Assembly (NCBI GenBank): GCA_963772065.1
Contig: CAVYVZ010000010.1
Coordinates: 744,001-808,000, forward strand
Origin: CAVYVZ01 sp963772065
Lineage (GTDB): Bacteria; Acidobacteriota; Vicinamibacteria; Vicinamibacterales; UBA2999
Reading direction: 5' to 3'
DNA length: 64,000 nt
Shown here: piece after piece, positions 21,767 to 30,746 of the stretch
Layout: each line of letters opens with the position of its first letter
How positions within the stretch are numbered: the first letter of the stretch is position 1
Program-made: the position numbers and the translations under genes
The notes under the pieces: generated by a model
The model's input: the letters and a program-made list of their open reading frames with translations, nothing else
Database searches by the model: none
What the model was told of the DNA's origin: nothing

Positions 21767-22164
21767 CGAATCTCCTCCCACTCCGAGATCTTCCATACAC
21801 CGTGGCGGCGCACGAGGCCGCACGCATATCGGATCTGGCCCGCGCGTTCTGTCGTGAGCACGGCCGCGGCCGTGGCGCGATCGCCCGCGATATCGCCTGC
21901 TCTACCCTCGACCTGGTCGATATTGCCGGATCGCTCATGCAAGGCCTCCCCTGCCAGACGTACGGTCGTCAGCGTAATACCCGATCGGTCGTCAACGTGC
22001 TGCAGGGCGCGATCGTACCGTCGTGCTGCGATGTGCCGGGCGAACTGCTCGACCACCGACTCCGGTGGAGGCACGACCGTTTTCGTATCGCCTTGCATAA
22101 CCGCTGCGGCGGCGCCGGCGAGCGCGACAGCCGTGACGAGCAGCACCCGGAAGAGCTCGCTCAC
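21763..22164 (-). CDS. Secreted or membrane-anchored small protein, third gene of the DUF421 operon
   Basis: A 133-residue protein starting at a GTG that overlaps the preceding stop by 4 bp (GTGA). The N-terminus is a hydrophobic leader (LFRVLLVTAVALAGAAAAVM). The rest, with VVEQFARHIAARRYDRAL and a C-terminal VWKISEWEEIR, resembles NTF2-like or Cif-type small alpha+beta domains with a terminal strand. That assignment is tentative. Translational coupling to the two DUF421 genes suggests a shared envelope role. Confidence 0.65.
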   Translation of the reverse strand: MSELFRVLLVTAVALAGAAAAVMQGDTKTVVPPPESVVEQFARHIAARRYDRALQHVDDRSGITLTTVRLAGEALHERSGNIDQVEGRAGDIAGDRATAAAVLTTERAGQIRYACGLVRRHGVWKISEWEEIR

Positions 22165-22418
22165 CGAGCGCACCCGAAGCGAAACCGCGCGATGTCCATC
22201 AGCAGATGCGCGACGAGCAGCGTTCCGGCGGCGACCACGAACTGGCTCAGCGCCACTTCGGCAAATGCCGCGTCGTCGGCCATGTCGCCGAGAATCAAGG
22301 CGACGGTGAAATCGAATGGGGTTCCCTGCTTCACGGTGCGTTTGCCGCTGGAGCGGACCAGCGCCAGGAGCGTGATGAAGACGAACGCCGTGCGGACGGC
22401 GATGCGCAGCGGGTCCAT
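22161..22418 (-). CDS. Half-length DUF421 (YetF-like) membrane protein
   Basis: An 85-residue protein starting MDPLRIAVRTAFVFITLLAL, then VRSSGKRTVKQGTPFDFTVA and LILGDMADD. This corresponds to the N-terminal membrane half of DUF421/YetF proteins; the soluble C-terminal domain is missing. It has three hydrophobic segments. Its ATG overlaps the stop of the full-length DUF421 gene (TGATG), and its end overlaps the next start (GTGA). Because the frame is clean and coupled on both sides, it looks like a genuine half-size paralogue that may pair with the full-length protein. Confidence 0.75.
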   Translation of the reverse strand: MDPLRIAVRTAFVFITLLALVRSSGKRTVKQGTPFDFTVALILGDMADDAAFAEVALSQFVVAAGTLLVAHLLMDIARFRFGCAR

Positions 22419-22999
22419 CAGGAGGCCCGCGCGAGCGCGAAGCTCGAATCGGTGCGCTTCTCGGGCGGCGGAGTGTCCTGCGCACCGATGGCGCGCGCCC
22501 GTGCCTTTTCGGCTTCCTCGAGGACGTCTGCCTTCTGTGCTGCTTCGGCCCACGGCTCTTTCAGCACGCTCATGGAACCGTCGTTCTCGACGACGGCAAG
22601 GTGGACCTCGCGCATGTCATGGATGCCCTGCTCGCGCAGGTGTGCGAGGACGTCGTGCTCGTTCATGCGCTCCGCGCGCATGCCTTTCCGGTCGTACTCG
22701 CCGTCGCGGATCACCACGGTCGGCTTGCCTTCGAGCAGGGTGTCCATTCCGGCGTACGAGAGCCACGCGTCGGTGTACGCCAGCGCTCCGATGACGACGA
22801 TCGCGACGGCGCCCTGAATGAAGCGGACGTCTCCATAGATGATCTCGTCGACCATCTCGCCGAGCATCAGCGCGACGAGGAGGTCGAAGGCCGAGAAGTT
22901 GCCGACCGTGCGCTTGCCGAGGGCGCGGATCACGATCAGCATGAACACGTAGACCGCCGCGGCGCGCGCTGAGGTCATCAGCAGTTCCTGGACGTCCAT
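22418..22999 (-). CDS. DUF421 (YetF family) membrane protein
   Basis: A 193-residue protein. Three N-terminal membrane segments (ARAAAVYVFMLIVIRALGKR, then FDLLVALMLGEMVD, then GAVAIVVIGALAYTDAWLS) are followed by the soluble DUF421 domain with GKPTVVIRDGEYD and NEHDVLAHLREQGIHD. The tail is charged. The family is widespread, often linked to spores or envelope stress, and its biochemical role is not established. It is first in a three-gene coupled operon. A tRNA-Lys gene follows upstream on the opposite strand. Confidence 0.88.
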   Translation of the reverse strand: MDVQELLMTSARAAAVYVFMLIVIRALGKRTVGNFSAFDLLVALMLGEMVDEIIYGDVRFIQGAVAIVVIGALAYTDAWLSYAGMDTLLEGKPTVVIRDGEYDRKGMRAERMNEHDVLAHLREQGIHDMREVHLAVVENDGSMSVLKEPWAEAAQKADVLEEAEKARARAIGAQDTPPPEKRTDSSFALARAS

Positions 23000-23127
23000 A
23001 CGCGCCGCAGGTGCATGGCGCGTTCCGGAGTGTGGCTCAGCAGCTTGCGATCCGGCTGAACCGGCTGGTAGAATCAGGTTTTGCCGATGCGCGCCTGATG
23101 TCCTCCGTGCGCATCTCTCCCCGACGT

Positions 23128-23203
23128 GGGCCAGTAGCTCAATTGGCAGAGCAGCAGACTCTTAATCTGCGGGTTGAAGGTTCGATTCCTTCCTGGCTCA
23201 CCA
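23128..23203 (+). tRNA. tRNA-Lys, anticodon CTT
   Basis: A 76-nt cloverleaf with a 7-bp acceptor (GGGCCAG/CTGGCTC, one G-T pair), D-arm GCTCAATTGGCAGAGC, anticodon loop in GACTCTTAATC (CTT), T-arm GAAGGTTCGATTCCTTC, and an encoded CCA. A recombinase remnant starts 9 bp beyond its 3' end, so it may have served as an integration site. Confidence 0.95.
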
Positions 23204-23211
23204 TCTTTTCA

Positions 23212-23755
23212 TCAGCGCTCTCGGACGGCGCCAAGTAGTTGAAAAACCGTCTTGACGCGGCGCTCCTGCTCCGTCGTCCGCTCGTTCGCGTCCGCGCCGC
23301 TGCTCCCACACGTGAAGGATGCGATCCTTCACCAACCGCTGTAGCCAGGCGTCGGCTGTAGAAGCGCCAGCTCGTCGACGAACGCGCCTTCGAGCGTCGC
23401 CTTGCTCACGTTCACCGCTCGGCACTGGCGCTGGCAGTGGTAGTACGCGTAGTGGCCATGCGGCCCTTCGACCAGCTGCCGGTCAGTGGGCGGTCGCAGG
23501 CGTCGCAGCGCACAACCACGCAACGGAAAGTCGGGATGATTGCGCTGTCGTGGGCCGGAAACAACGACGCGACCGTCGCCTTGTGCCGAGACGCCGTAAT
23601 CCGGGCCTCGATCTTCCCGATCTAGATCGGGTTTCGCATCATCTGCCCGAAGCTCTGTGGCGACAACGTCAAGCCCTTCCGGCTTCGCAACCCCGCTGCG
23701 GTCGCTCGTGCGATCACTTCCTGCTTCGTGTACCCTCGTCGCCGAGGAAACTTCT
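23212..23755 (-). pseudogene. Serine recombinase C-terminal remnant next to tRNA-Lys
   Basis: About 180 residues of a large serine recombinase can be read across frames. A Recombinase-domain segment (RRRGYTKQEVIARATAAG, then SPQSFGQMMRNPI) is interrupted by a TAG. It resumes as IGKIEARITASRHKATVASL, then the zinc-ribbon region RCDACDRPLTGSWSKG and GHYAYYHCQRQCRAVNVSKA, then a charged helix near VKDRILHVWEQ. The N-terminal resolvase catalytic domain is absent; the remnant stops where the first ADOP permease begins. It has one in-frame stop and at least two frame changes, so it is inactive. Its placement against tRNA-Lys marks a former integration event. Confidence 0.8.
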
Positions 23756-26181
23756 TGCTGGACATCCTCGCCGCAGATCTCCGATATGCGCTGCGTATCT
23801 TCCGCCGGAGCCCCGGTTCCACCGCAACGGCTGTCGTCTCCCTGGCAGTCGGGATTGCCGCCGCTACAGGGCTGTTCAGCATCGTCAATGCGGCATTACT
23901 GAATCCCTTCCCATTCGCCGACATCAATCGGATCGTCAGGCTTGACATGATCGACAAAGGCAAGCCGCGTGGTCTGGGTGTCACGGCGCGACAGCTCGTC
24001 GCCCTTCAACACAGCGACGTCTTGGACGGCGCCTTCGTCTCGAACACCTGGGAGATGACGCTGACCGGCCAGGACCTCCCAGAAGCGGTGCGCACCCAGT
24101 ATTTTTCAGCAAACGCTTTGAACGTCCTCGGGGTTCCGCCCCTCCTCGGGCGAGTCTTCAACGAGGCGGACGGGCCGGCGGGCGAGCAGCCCCAGCGGGT
24201 CGTCGTGCTCACCTATCGGTTCTGGCAGCGACACTTCGGCGGGCGGCCTGAGGCAGTGGGGCAGACGCTCTATTTGAACCGCGAACCCTACACCGTGATT
24301 GGCGTGCTGTCACGTCAATACTTTTACACTGGTCCGGAGATTCTCGTTCCCATTCATCTGACGTTCGATCCGAACTTCGCATGGGGCGTCCAGGCCCGTC
24401 TCAAGCGGGGCGTCAATCCACGCATGGCCGAACAGCGACTTCAGCCGCTCTTCGACCAATTCGCCAAGGAGGCCCCGCAACGCTTTCCGAAGGGAGTGCG
24501 TCCGCTCGTCCGAAGTCTGGTGGAGACACAAAGGGCGGCCGGCTTTGTGCCGACCCTCCTGTTGATCTTCGCGGCGTCTATGTTGCTGCTCCTGCTCGCA
24601 TGCGCGAACGTGTCCATCCTGCTGTTGGCGCGCGGGACCTCGCGGGCGCATGAGTTCGCCGTGCGAGCCGCCATAGGGGCAAGTCGTGGACGGTTGATGA
24701 GGCAGCTCCTCGTGGAATCGCTGCTCCTGGCATCCAATGGCGCCGCACTGGGTGTTGCGGCGGGCTACTGGGGCCTGCCGGCTATGCTCAGGCTCTTGCC
24801 CCCCGATTCAGTTCCGGTCGGGAACCTCATGGCAGTGCCCGTCAATGTACCGGTCTTGCTCTTCAGTGCGGGCCTTGCGATGGCGTCGGCCCTGATTTGT
24901 GGACTGTCACCGGCCTTGTTGTTTTCGCGCCCACGCCTGACGGCGACTGCCCGGACGACCGGCGTCGAAAGCCGGCGAGCGCATCACCTCCTGCTCGCGG
25001 CTCAAATTGCGCTGACGGTGCTGTTGCTCGCGGGCACCGGCGCGACCGTCCGGGGGCTCATTGGTCTGTACCGGACATCGCTTGGCTACGATCCGCACAA
25101 TGTGATCATCGCTTCGATCAACCTTCCAGAGAACAGTTACACGGAATGGGCCGACCGCGCCACGTTCTATGCGCGCCTACGGAATCGAATGGCAGACGTG
25201 CCCCAAGTCGAATCGATCGCGCTTGCCACTTACAGCGGGATACCACCCCGGTCGGGCGCACGGTCGGTGGTCGAAGTTCCCGGACGGGACATGACAGGAG
25301 ACGAGGCACCGATTCTCCAACGGATCAGCGCCCACTACTTTGCGACGATGAAAATCCCGCTCATTCGAGGCCGGGTTTGGTCAGATTCAGAGAGCGCCGG
25401 AGTGCCCCACGTCGCCGTCGTCAACCAAACGATGGCTCGTGAGCTTTGGCCGGACGAATCCGCGATTGGACGGCGAGTTCGGATGCCCGAGTACATTAAA
25501 TCACCCACCTATTTCAGGCTGGCGGCGCCCGGCAGCGACGGCTGGTTCGAGATAATCGGTGTGGTCGGTGACACACCCAATGTCGGTCTCCATGAGCCGC
25601 CGGCGCCGTCGATCTACGTGCCGTACACGCTCATGTTGAGCGATTCCCTGAATGTGATCCTGCGGACGAGTCACGATCCACTTTCGATGACCCGATCGAT
25701 TCGGGAGGCGGTGCGGACCGTCGATCCAAATCAACCAGTGAACGTGGTACGCACAGCGGAAGACGCGCTGGCAAGCGCGGGCTGGGCCCGTGAGCGGTTC
25801 GTGACGTTGCTGTTGCTCGGCTTCGCGATGTTTGCGCTGATGCTCGCAGTAGTCGGGCTCTACAGTGTCGTGTCGTACTCGGTGTCGTGCCGATTCAAAG
25901 AATTCAGCATCCGTATGGCGCTCGGTGCCGGTCGCGGGCGCATCGTAAACGCTGCGGTGCAGCCGGCGGTCTTGGCCATCGTCGCGGGCCTCTTCGCTGG
26001 TCTCATATTGAGCGTGGGGCTCAACAAGGTTGTAGCTCAGTGGTCGATCGGCAATCTGAGTGATCCGGTCGTGCTCGTCGCCGTCAGCCTGGTGCTGTTT
26101 GTCGTGACGATGATGTCCGCCGCGATTCCGGCGAACCGAGCTGCCTCGATTCAGCCGGCAGACGCGCTTCGGACCGACTGA
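23755..26181 (+). CDS. ADOP-type MacB/FtsX permease 1
   Basis: About 808 residues from a TTG preceded by GAGGAAA; a GTG at 23728 would add nine residues drawn from the recombinase remnant. The protein has the ADOP layout: an N-terminal membrane segment (STATAVVSLAVGIAAATGLF), a large periplasmic MacB-core domain, three segments with the FtsX signature (LLLLACANVSILLLARGTSR), then a repeat of the same arrangement ending LGAGRGRIVNAAVQPAVLA. It lacks the long N-terminal cytosolic extension seen in permease 2. No ATPase gene is linked, typical of these orphan permeases. Substrate is unknown; efflux or envelope remodelling is inferred from the family. Confidence 0.88.
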   Translation: MLDILAADLRYALRIFRRSPGSTATAVVSLAVGIAAATGLFSIVNAALLNPFPFADINRIVRLDMIDKGKPRGLGVTARQLVALQHSDVLDGAFVSNTWEMTLTGQDLPEAVRTQYFSANALNVLGVPPLLGRVFNEADGPAGEQPQRVVVLTYRFWQRHFGGRPEAVGQTLYLNREPYTVIGVLSRQYFYTGPEILVPIHLTFDPNFAWGVQARLKRGVNPRMAEQRLQPLFDQFAKEAPQRFPKGVRPLVRSLVETQRAAGFVPTLLLIFAASMLLLLLACANVSILLLARGTSRAHEFAVRAAIGASRGRLMRQLLVESLLLASNGAALGVAAGYWGLPAMLRLLPPDSVPVGNLMAVPVNVPVLLFSAGLAMASALICGLSPALLFSRPRLTATARTTGVESRRAHHLLLAAQIALTVLLLAGTGATVRGLIGLYRTSLGYDPHNVIIASINLPENSYTEWADRATFYARLRNRMADVPQVESIALATYSGIPPRSGARSVVEVPGRDMTGDEAPILQRISAHYFATMKIPLIRGRVWSDSESAGVPHVAVVNQTMARELWPDESAIGRRVRMPEYIKSPTYFRLAAPGSDGWFEIIGVVGDTPNVGLHEPPAPSIYVPYTLMLSDSLNVILRTSHDPLSMTRSIREAVRTVDPNQPVNVVRTAEDALASAGWARERFVTLLLLGFAMFALMLAVVGLYSVVSYSVSCRFKEFSIRMALGAGRGRIVNAAVQPAVLAIVAGLFAGLILSVGLNKVVAQWSIGNLSDPVVLVAVSLVLFVVTMMSAAIPANRAASIQPADALRTD

Positions 26182-26195
26182 ACAAAGGCCCGCCG

Positions 26196-26292
26196 CGCCG
26201 CAGGCCCTCAACCTGCCGCAGCCATCGGTCAAGCTGGTTCCAACTCGCGAAAATGCGGCTCACCAGCTTCTCGCTCTCACGCTCAACGGATT
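26196..26292 (-). repeat. Short protein-coding-like remnant, copy A of an SWN-LRR peptide
   Basis: On the minus strand a short frame reads SEKLVSRIFASWNQLDRWLR, then QVEGLRRGG. A closely similar stretch (copy B) occurs at about 27655-27720 as ASWNLMGALLRQLDGLRRAA followed by a stop. At the DNA level the two share AGTTGGAACC and a CTGCGGCAG-x-TTGA-x-GGC segment. Both flank the methyltransferase gene. I do not recognise the parent protein; a transposase or recombinase tail is possible. Confidence 0.35.
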
Positions 26293-26316
26293 ACAAGCAG
26301 AGAGCACCCGAACGCG

Positions 26317-26336
26317 AAGCGGGCTCCGGCCCGCTT
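26317..26336. terminator. Hairpin with TCCG tetraloop between convergent genes
   Basis: AAGCGGGC (26317-26324), loop TCCG, and GCCCGCTT (26329-26336) form a perfect 8-bp stem capped by a UNCG-class tetraloop. It lies between permease 1 and the convergent methyltransferase, so it can end transcription from both sides. No long U-run follows. A similar hairpin with a TACG loop is at 33584. Confidence 0.5.
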
Positions 26337-26424
26337 GCTCCGTCACATTAACGCCTTGCGCCGCACTCGACAGATTTCAGAATCTCGTCCTGTACTCCAC
26401 GCCAGCGGTACCGTCACGGCCCGA

Positions 26425-27499
26425 TCAGGGCTTCACCTCATAGAGGTTGTTGAATGGGTTCTCCAACGGCACACGCCGAACGCTGCTGAAACCCGCGTCG
26501 GCACACAGCTCGCGCACTTTCGGTTCATGGAAGCCGAGCGTACCGAGCCCCGCACCGCCGCGCGACAACGACGTCGTCATGCAATAGAGCACACTGAACC
26601 CATGAAACATCGCGCCGAGCGTATGTATGTTCTCCTCGAGCTTGTCCGAACAATTGATGTCCAGACAGACGTAGACGCCCCGCGGCCGAAGCGCGCGACG
26701 AATCGAACGCAGCAATCCCAGCGGATCGACCGAGTCATGGACAACGTCGAACGTTGTGATCACATCGAACTCATGCGGCAAACCGCTGCTCACATCGCGT
26801 TCTTCGAATCTGACACGGTCGGCCACGCCGGCCGCGCCGTGCTCTCTCCGTTGCCTCTGTGACGGTTGGACCGAAGACGTCGTAGCCGATGTAGCGCGAA
26901 CGCGGAAACGCCTGCGCCAGCTTGATGAGCGCGCGACCACGCCCACATCCGATGTCCGCAACATCGGCTCCATGTTCGAGATGGGCCTGCACGTCGGGCA
27001 TCGCCGGAACCCACTGCTGAAGGAGGAGATTCTCGAACCACCCTGCGGTGAACCGCTCGAGGCCGTGCCACATGTCGGCGGAATACGCCATCTGAGTGAC
27101 GCCGCCGCCATGCCTGAACGCGTCGGTTACCGGGTCAAGGACGCCCGTCAAGGCCGGCAACATCTGATAAATGCCGCCGAAGAAGAACGGACCATTCTCC
27201 TGCGCGAGCGCCGCGGCATGTTCGAACGGGAGCGTGAATCGATTTGTGGTCGAATCGTATTCGACGTACCCGGCGCTCGCCATGGCGCCGAGCCACTCAC
27301 GCGTATAGCGCTCGTCAAGACCCATCCGGGCAGCCAACTCGCGCGGCGTTGCCGACCCGTGTTCCGCAAGGTTCTTGAAGAGTCCCAGCCGGTCGCCGAT
27401 CACCGCGAGCAGCGTCGTCATCGTTCCGCTCGTGTGATCGAGCACCTTGTGGATGAACGCCTCCTGACGGGCAGGGTCGACTGTATGCGTCGTCGCCAT
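26425..27499 (-). CDS. Class I SAM methyltransferase with N-terminal winged helix, one frameshift
   Basis: About 357 residues. The N-terminal ~90 residues form a winged-helix-like domain (LGLFKNLAEHGSATPRELAA, then RMGLDERYTREWLGAM), as in Rv2258c-like and O-methyltransferase families. The Rossmann domain has the SAM motif VADIGCGRGRALIKLAQAFP, later DVITTFDVVHDS and LRPRGVYVCLDIN. One indel near 26840 separates the two halves (TERAR | AAGVADRVRF). A ribosome site (GAAGGAGGAA) precedes the start at 27499. The substrate is unknown; the related characterised members act on small molecules. It lies between two ADOP permeases within the possible island. Confidence 0.85.
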
Positions 27500-27936
27500 A
27501 GATTCCTCCTTCGGGGTGCCGATGCCGAATCTTTACTGCCAGACACCACCCAGATCAATATCCGATTCAGTCTGCATTCCTGACGTGGCCTCGCCGCGGA
27601 TCGGCGCTGTGACGCTCGATGCCAGGCTGGACCTGGCGCGTGTCGAATGGCTCAGGCGGCCCGTCGCAAGCCGTCAAGCTGCCGCAGCAATGCGCCCATG
27701 AGGTTCCAACTGGCACTTCTTTGGGGATTCACGACCTCGCGCTGACCCACTTCTCTGTGCCACACGATTGGGCTGCTGGCATGACATTCGTCATTTCATT
27801 TGACGTTCTCATGCTCGCAGTGATACTCCATTTGCGTGTCTAATAAAGCGGGCTCGATCCAAAGCCGACGTGCTGCAGTGCACACTCGACCTGATGGCTA
27901 CGTTGCTGCACCGGCGAGGCGAGGCCGGGAGATCGC
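27500..27936. other. Divergent intergenic region without a gene
   Basis: This 437-bp gap separates the methyltransferase (minus) from permease 2 (plus). It holds copy B of the SWN peptide remnant at about 27655-27720 on the minus strand. It also holds a possible plus-strand promoter: TTGACG at 27800-27805, an 18-bp spacer and TACTCC at 27824-27829. No convincing intact gene was found in either direction, and the codon pattern is irregular throughout. Confidence 0.5.
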
Positions 27937-30654
27937 ATGCGCATTCTTCGCGAATGGAGTCACCGTCTCTGGGGGACCCTGCTTCCAAGGCGGCGCGACA
28001 GCGACCTGGAACAGGAGCTCCGGCTGCACCTGGAACTAGCCGCAGAAGACGCGCGACGTCGTGGTCTGAACTCCACCGATTCCGCGCGCGCCGCGCGACT
28101 CGAGGCCGGAGGTACCTCGCAAGCGATGGATGCCCTTCGCGACCAACGAGGCGTGCCGTGGCTCGACGATCTGACCCGCGACGCGCAGCATGGTCTCCGC
28201 ATGCTCGGGCGCACTCCCATGTTCACGGTGGTCGCGCTCCTGACGCTGGCACTGGGAATCGGCGCCAATACAGCTATCTTCTCGATCGTCAACGGCGTCA
28301 TCCTGCGTCCGCTCGACTATCCCAAACCGGAACAATTGATGTATCTGACGACGGAATTTCCGGCGCTCGGATTGACCGGGAACCCGCTCTCCGTGCAGGA
28401 GTACCTGGAGTTCCAGGAGAGCAATCAGTCGTTTGCGACGATGGGAGCATACAGAACCATAGGAGGGGCTTACACAACCGGCGAAGTCAACCTCATGGCA
28501 GGCAATCGACCTCTGCGCGTGCGGTCGATATCTGTCGATGCCCAGCTGCTCGACACGCTTGGCGTTCAGCCGGCGCAGGGACGCTTCTTCAGCCAGGAAG
28601 AAACCAATCGTGCCGGGGGCCTGGCGCCACCGCTCGCGATTCTCTCGTCCGCGTTGTGGCAAACGGCCTTTGGAGGACAACCACTCATTGGCAAGACTCT
28701 GAATATCGACGGCCGGCCGCATGAAATCCTTGGCATCATGCCATCCGGCATCGATGTCATGGACAACCGCACGGCAATCTGGTTGCCCCTCGGCCTCCCT
28801 GCGGCTATTCATCAGGACCGCAGCTTCCACATCCTCAATGTCATTGGGCGCCTGAAGGACGGAGTAACCGCGCAAGCGGCGCAGACAGAGTTGAACGCAT
28901 TCCTCGAGAATTGGGGCGAACGTACCGGCTCGTCGGGCCATGTCCCTACGAATCGTCCGTCGGGCGCGGCAGACCATACTCTTCAGATGCAGCCGCTGCA
29001 GGACGCGATTATTGGCGATGCCCGCCGTTCGCTCTGGATATTGCAAGTCGCTGTCGGGTTCGTGCTGCTGATCGCGTGCGCGAATCTCGCGAACCTGCTG
29101 ATGGCGCGTGCCGAGTCACGTCGGCGTGAATTTGCGGTGCGCGCGGCTCTTGGCGCCAGCCGAAGCCGGCTGCTCCGACAGACGATGACCGAAGGCGTGA
29201 TGCTGTGCGTTGCCGGCGGCATGCTTGGCCTGTGGCTCGCCCGTGTCGCCGTGCAGGCGCTGATCCGCGCGTACCCAACCAGCGTGCCCCGGATGAGTGA
29301 AATCGCCATCGACCCGTCCGTCCTGCTCTTTGCGCTCGGTGTGTCAATGGCAACGGGCGTGCTCTTCGGCCTGGCGCCGGTCGCGCAGGGACGGATCAGT
29401 AACCTCGTGACCGCGTTCAAGGAGGGTGGGGACCGAGGGGCCAGCGGCGCTGGACGCCATCACATCCGCCGCGCGCTCGTTGTGGCCGAAGTCGCGCTGG
29501 CGGTGATGCTCGTCATTGGCGCGGGTTTGCTGATCCGCACGGTCTACAACCTCACGAGCGTGGAGGCGGGATTCGATCGGTCGCGGCTGGTGACGTTCTC
29601 GATGACGCTGGCAGAGCCATACGACCCCGACACGCGCGCTCCGGCGTATCAACTCCTCCTCGACAAGCTGCGGGTTACACCAGGCGTGCAGGGGGCCGCC
29701 GTCATGTCAGGTCTCCCGCCGAATCGATCTCCAGAAGCAATACCTACCCGTATCGAGAACCACATCGCATCTGACGGCAGCCCGGTTGAGATCATCGACT
29801 ACTACCAATTCGTAATGGGCGACTATTTCGAGACGATGGGCGTGCCGATCGTCGCCGGCCGCAGCTTCGAACCGGCGGATGCGGCGTCACCAGGCAGCGT
29901 TGTCATCGTCAACGAAACGCTGGCAAACAGGATCTGGAAAGGGCGTAACCCGATTGGGCAACGTGTGCAGCCCAACTTCAGCGCGGCGATTGGTTTTGGC
30001 GGTAACTCCTGGCATACGGTGATTGGAGTGGCCAAGGATGTCAAGCAGGGCGGCGTCGAGAAAGAGACGGGAACCGAACTCTATGTGTCCCTCGACCAGC
30101 TTGCGATGGCTGCGCCGACGATGAACGTGGTGCTGCGGACGATCCTGCCGCCGGCCGCCTTGTCACGGACGCTCGAGCAACTCGTGCGGGAAGTAGATCC
30201 CGCCGTTCCCATCGTGCGGCTCCGCGACATGGAATCGGTATTCGCGGAATCGATTCGTCGACCGACGCTCTTGGCGCAGCTGCTGGGCGCGTTCGCCGGG
30301 CTGGCGCTGCTTCTTGCGGCAGTCGGAACCTACGGTGTTCTCTCGTATATGGCGACGGAGCGCCGGCGTGAGATCGGCATCCGCATCGCGCTGGGCGCGG
30401 CCCGTTCAAGCGTCGTCGCGCTGGTGATGAAGCAGGGTCTCCAACTCACCATCATCGGCGTCATCGTTGGACTCGCAGGCGCGCTTGGGCTGAATCGGCT
30501 GATTGCGTCGGTGCTGTTCGGCGTCCAGCCGACGGATCCCACAACGCTGGCTGCCGTGATTATGACGATTACGGTTGTGGCGGCCGGCGCGTGCTGGCTG
30601 CCCGCGTGGCGGGCATCGCGGCTGGACCCGAACGTGGTACTCAGAGCTGACTAG
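27937..30654 (+). CDS. ADOP-type MacB/FtsX permease 2 (full-length form)
   Basis: A 905-residue protein with the complete ADOP architecture. The N-terminal cytosolic domain (residues 1-85) has DLEQELRLHLELAAEDARRR and ALRDQRGVPWLDDLTRD. It is followed by the first membrane helix (VVALLTLALGIGANTAIFSI), a MacB periplasmic core, the FtsX block LIACANLANLLMARAESRRR and a second full half ending GAARSSVVALVMKQG. No frame breaks occur in 2.7 kb. No ATPase is linked. The family is expanded in Acidobacteriota; transport activity has not been shown to my knowledge. It may be transcribed from the promoter near 27800. Confidence 0.92.
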   Translation: MRILREWSHRLWGTLLPRRRDSDLEQELRLHLELAAEDARRRGLNSTDSARAARLEAGGTSQAMDALRDQRGVPWLDDLTRDAQHGLRMLGRTPMFTVVALLTLALGIGANTAIFSIVNGVILRPLDYPKPEQLMYLTTEFPALGLTGNPLSVQEYLEFQESNQSFATMGAYRTIGGAYTTGEVNLMAGNRPLRVRSISVDAQLLDTLGVQPAQGRFFSQEETNRAGGLAPPLAILSSALWQTAFGGQPLIGKTLNIDGRPHEILGIMPSGIDVMDNRTAIWLPLGLPAAIHQDRSFHILNVIGRLKDGVTAQAAQTELNAFLENWGERTGSSGHVPTNRPSGAADHTLQMQPLQDAIIGDARRSLWILQVAVGFVLLIACANLANLLMARAESRRREFAVRAALGASRSRLLRQTMTEGVMLCVAGGMLGLWLARVAVQALIRAYPTSVPRMSEIAIDPSVLLFALGVSMATGVLFGLAPVAQGRISNLVTAFKEGGDRGASGAGRHHIRRALVVAEVALAVMLVIGAGLLIRTVYNLTSVEAGFDRSRLVTFSMTLAEPYDPDTRAPAYQLLLDKLRVTPGVQGAAVMSGLPPNRSPEAIPTRIENHIASDGSPVEIIDYYQFVMGDYFETMGVPIVAGRSFEPADAASPGSVVIVNETLANRIWKGRNPIGQRVQPNFSAAIGFGGNSWHTVIGVAKDVKQGGVEKETGTELYVSLDQLAMAAPTMNVVLRTILPPAALSRTLEQLVREVDPAVPIVRLRDMESVFAESIRRPTLLAQLLGAFAGLALLLAAVGTYGVLSYMATERRREIGIRIALGAARSSVVALVMKQGLQLTIIGVIVGLAGALGLNRLIASVLFGVQPTDPTTLAAVIMTITVVAAGACWLPAWRASRLDPNVVLRAD

Positions 30655-30716
30655 AGTTGCCGACTCTCGTGATGTTTGCTTCCCGGCAAGTGGCCTAAGC
30701 GCTCGCCTTGCTCGCG

Positions 30717-30727
30717 CTGGCTCACCA
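30717..30727 (+). repeat. 11-bp copy of the tRNA-Lys 3' end (possible attachment site)
   Basis: CTGGCTCACCA at 30717-30727 is identical to the last 11 bases of tRNA-Lys (23193-23203). The interval between the copies carries the recombinase remnant, two ADOP permeases and a methyltransferase, as expected of a decayed integrative island. An 11-bp match is short, so chance is not excluded. Confidence 0.35.
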
Positions 30728-30746
30728 CAACCATCCGAACCTCACC

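Noticed and set aside
26253..26261. Another copy of the tRNA-Lys 3' end (GGCTCACCA)
   Set aside because: Only 9 bp match and it lies in the middle of the proposed island; this is expected by chance.
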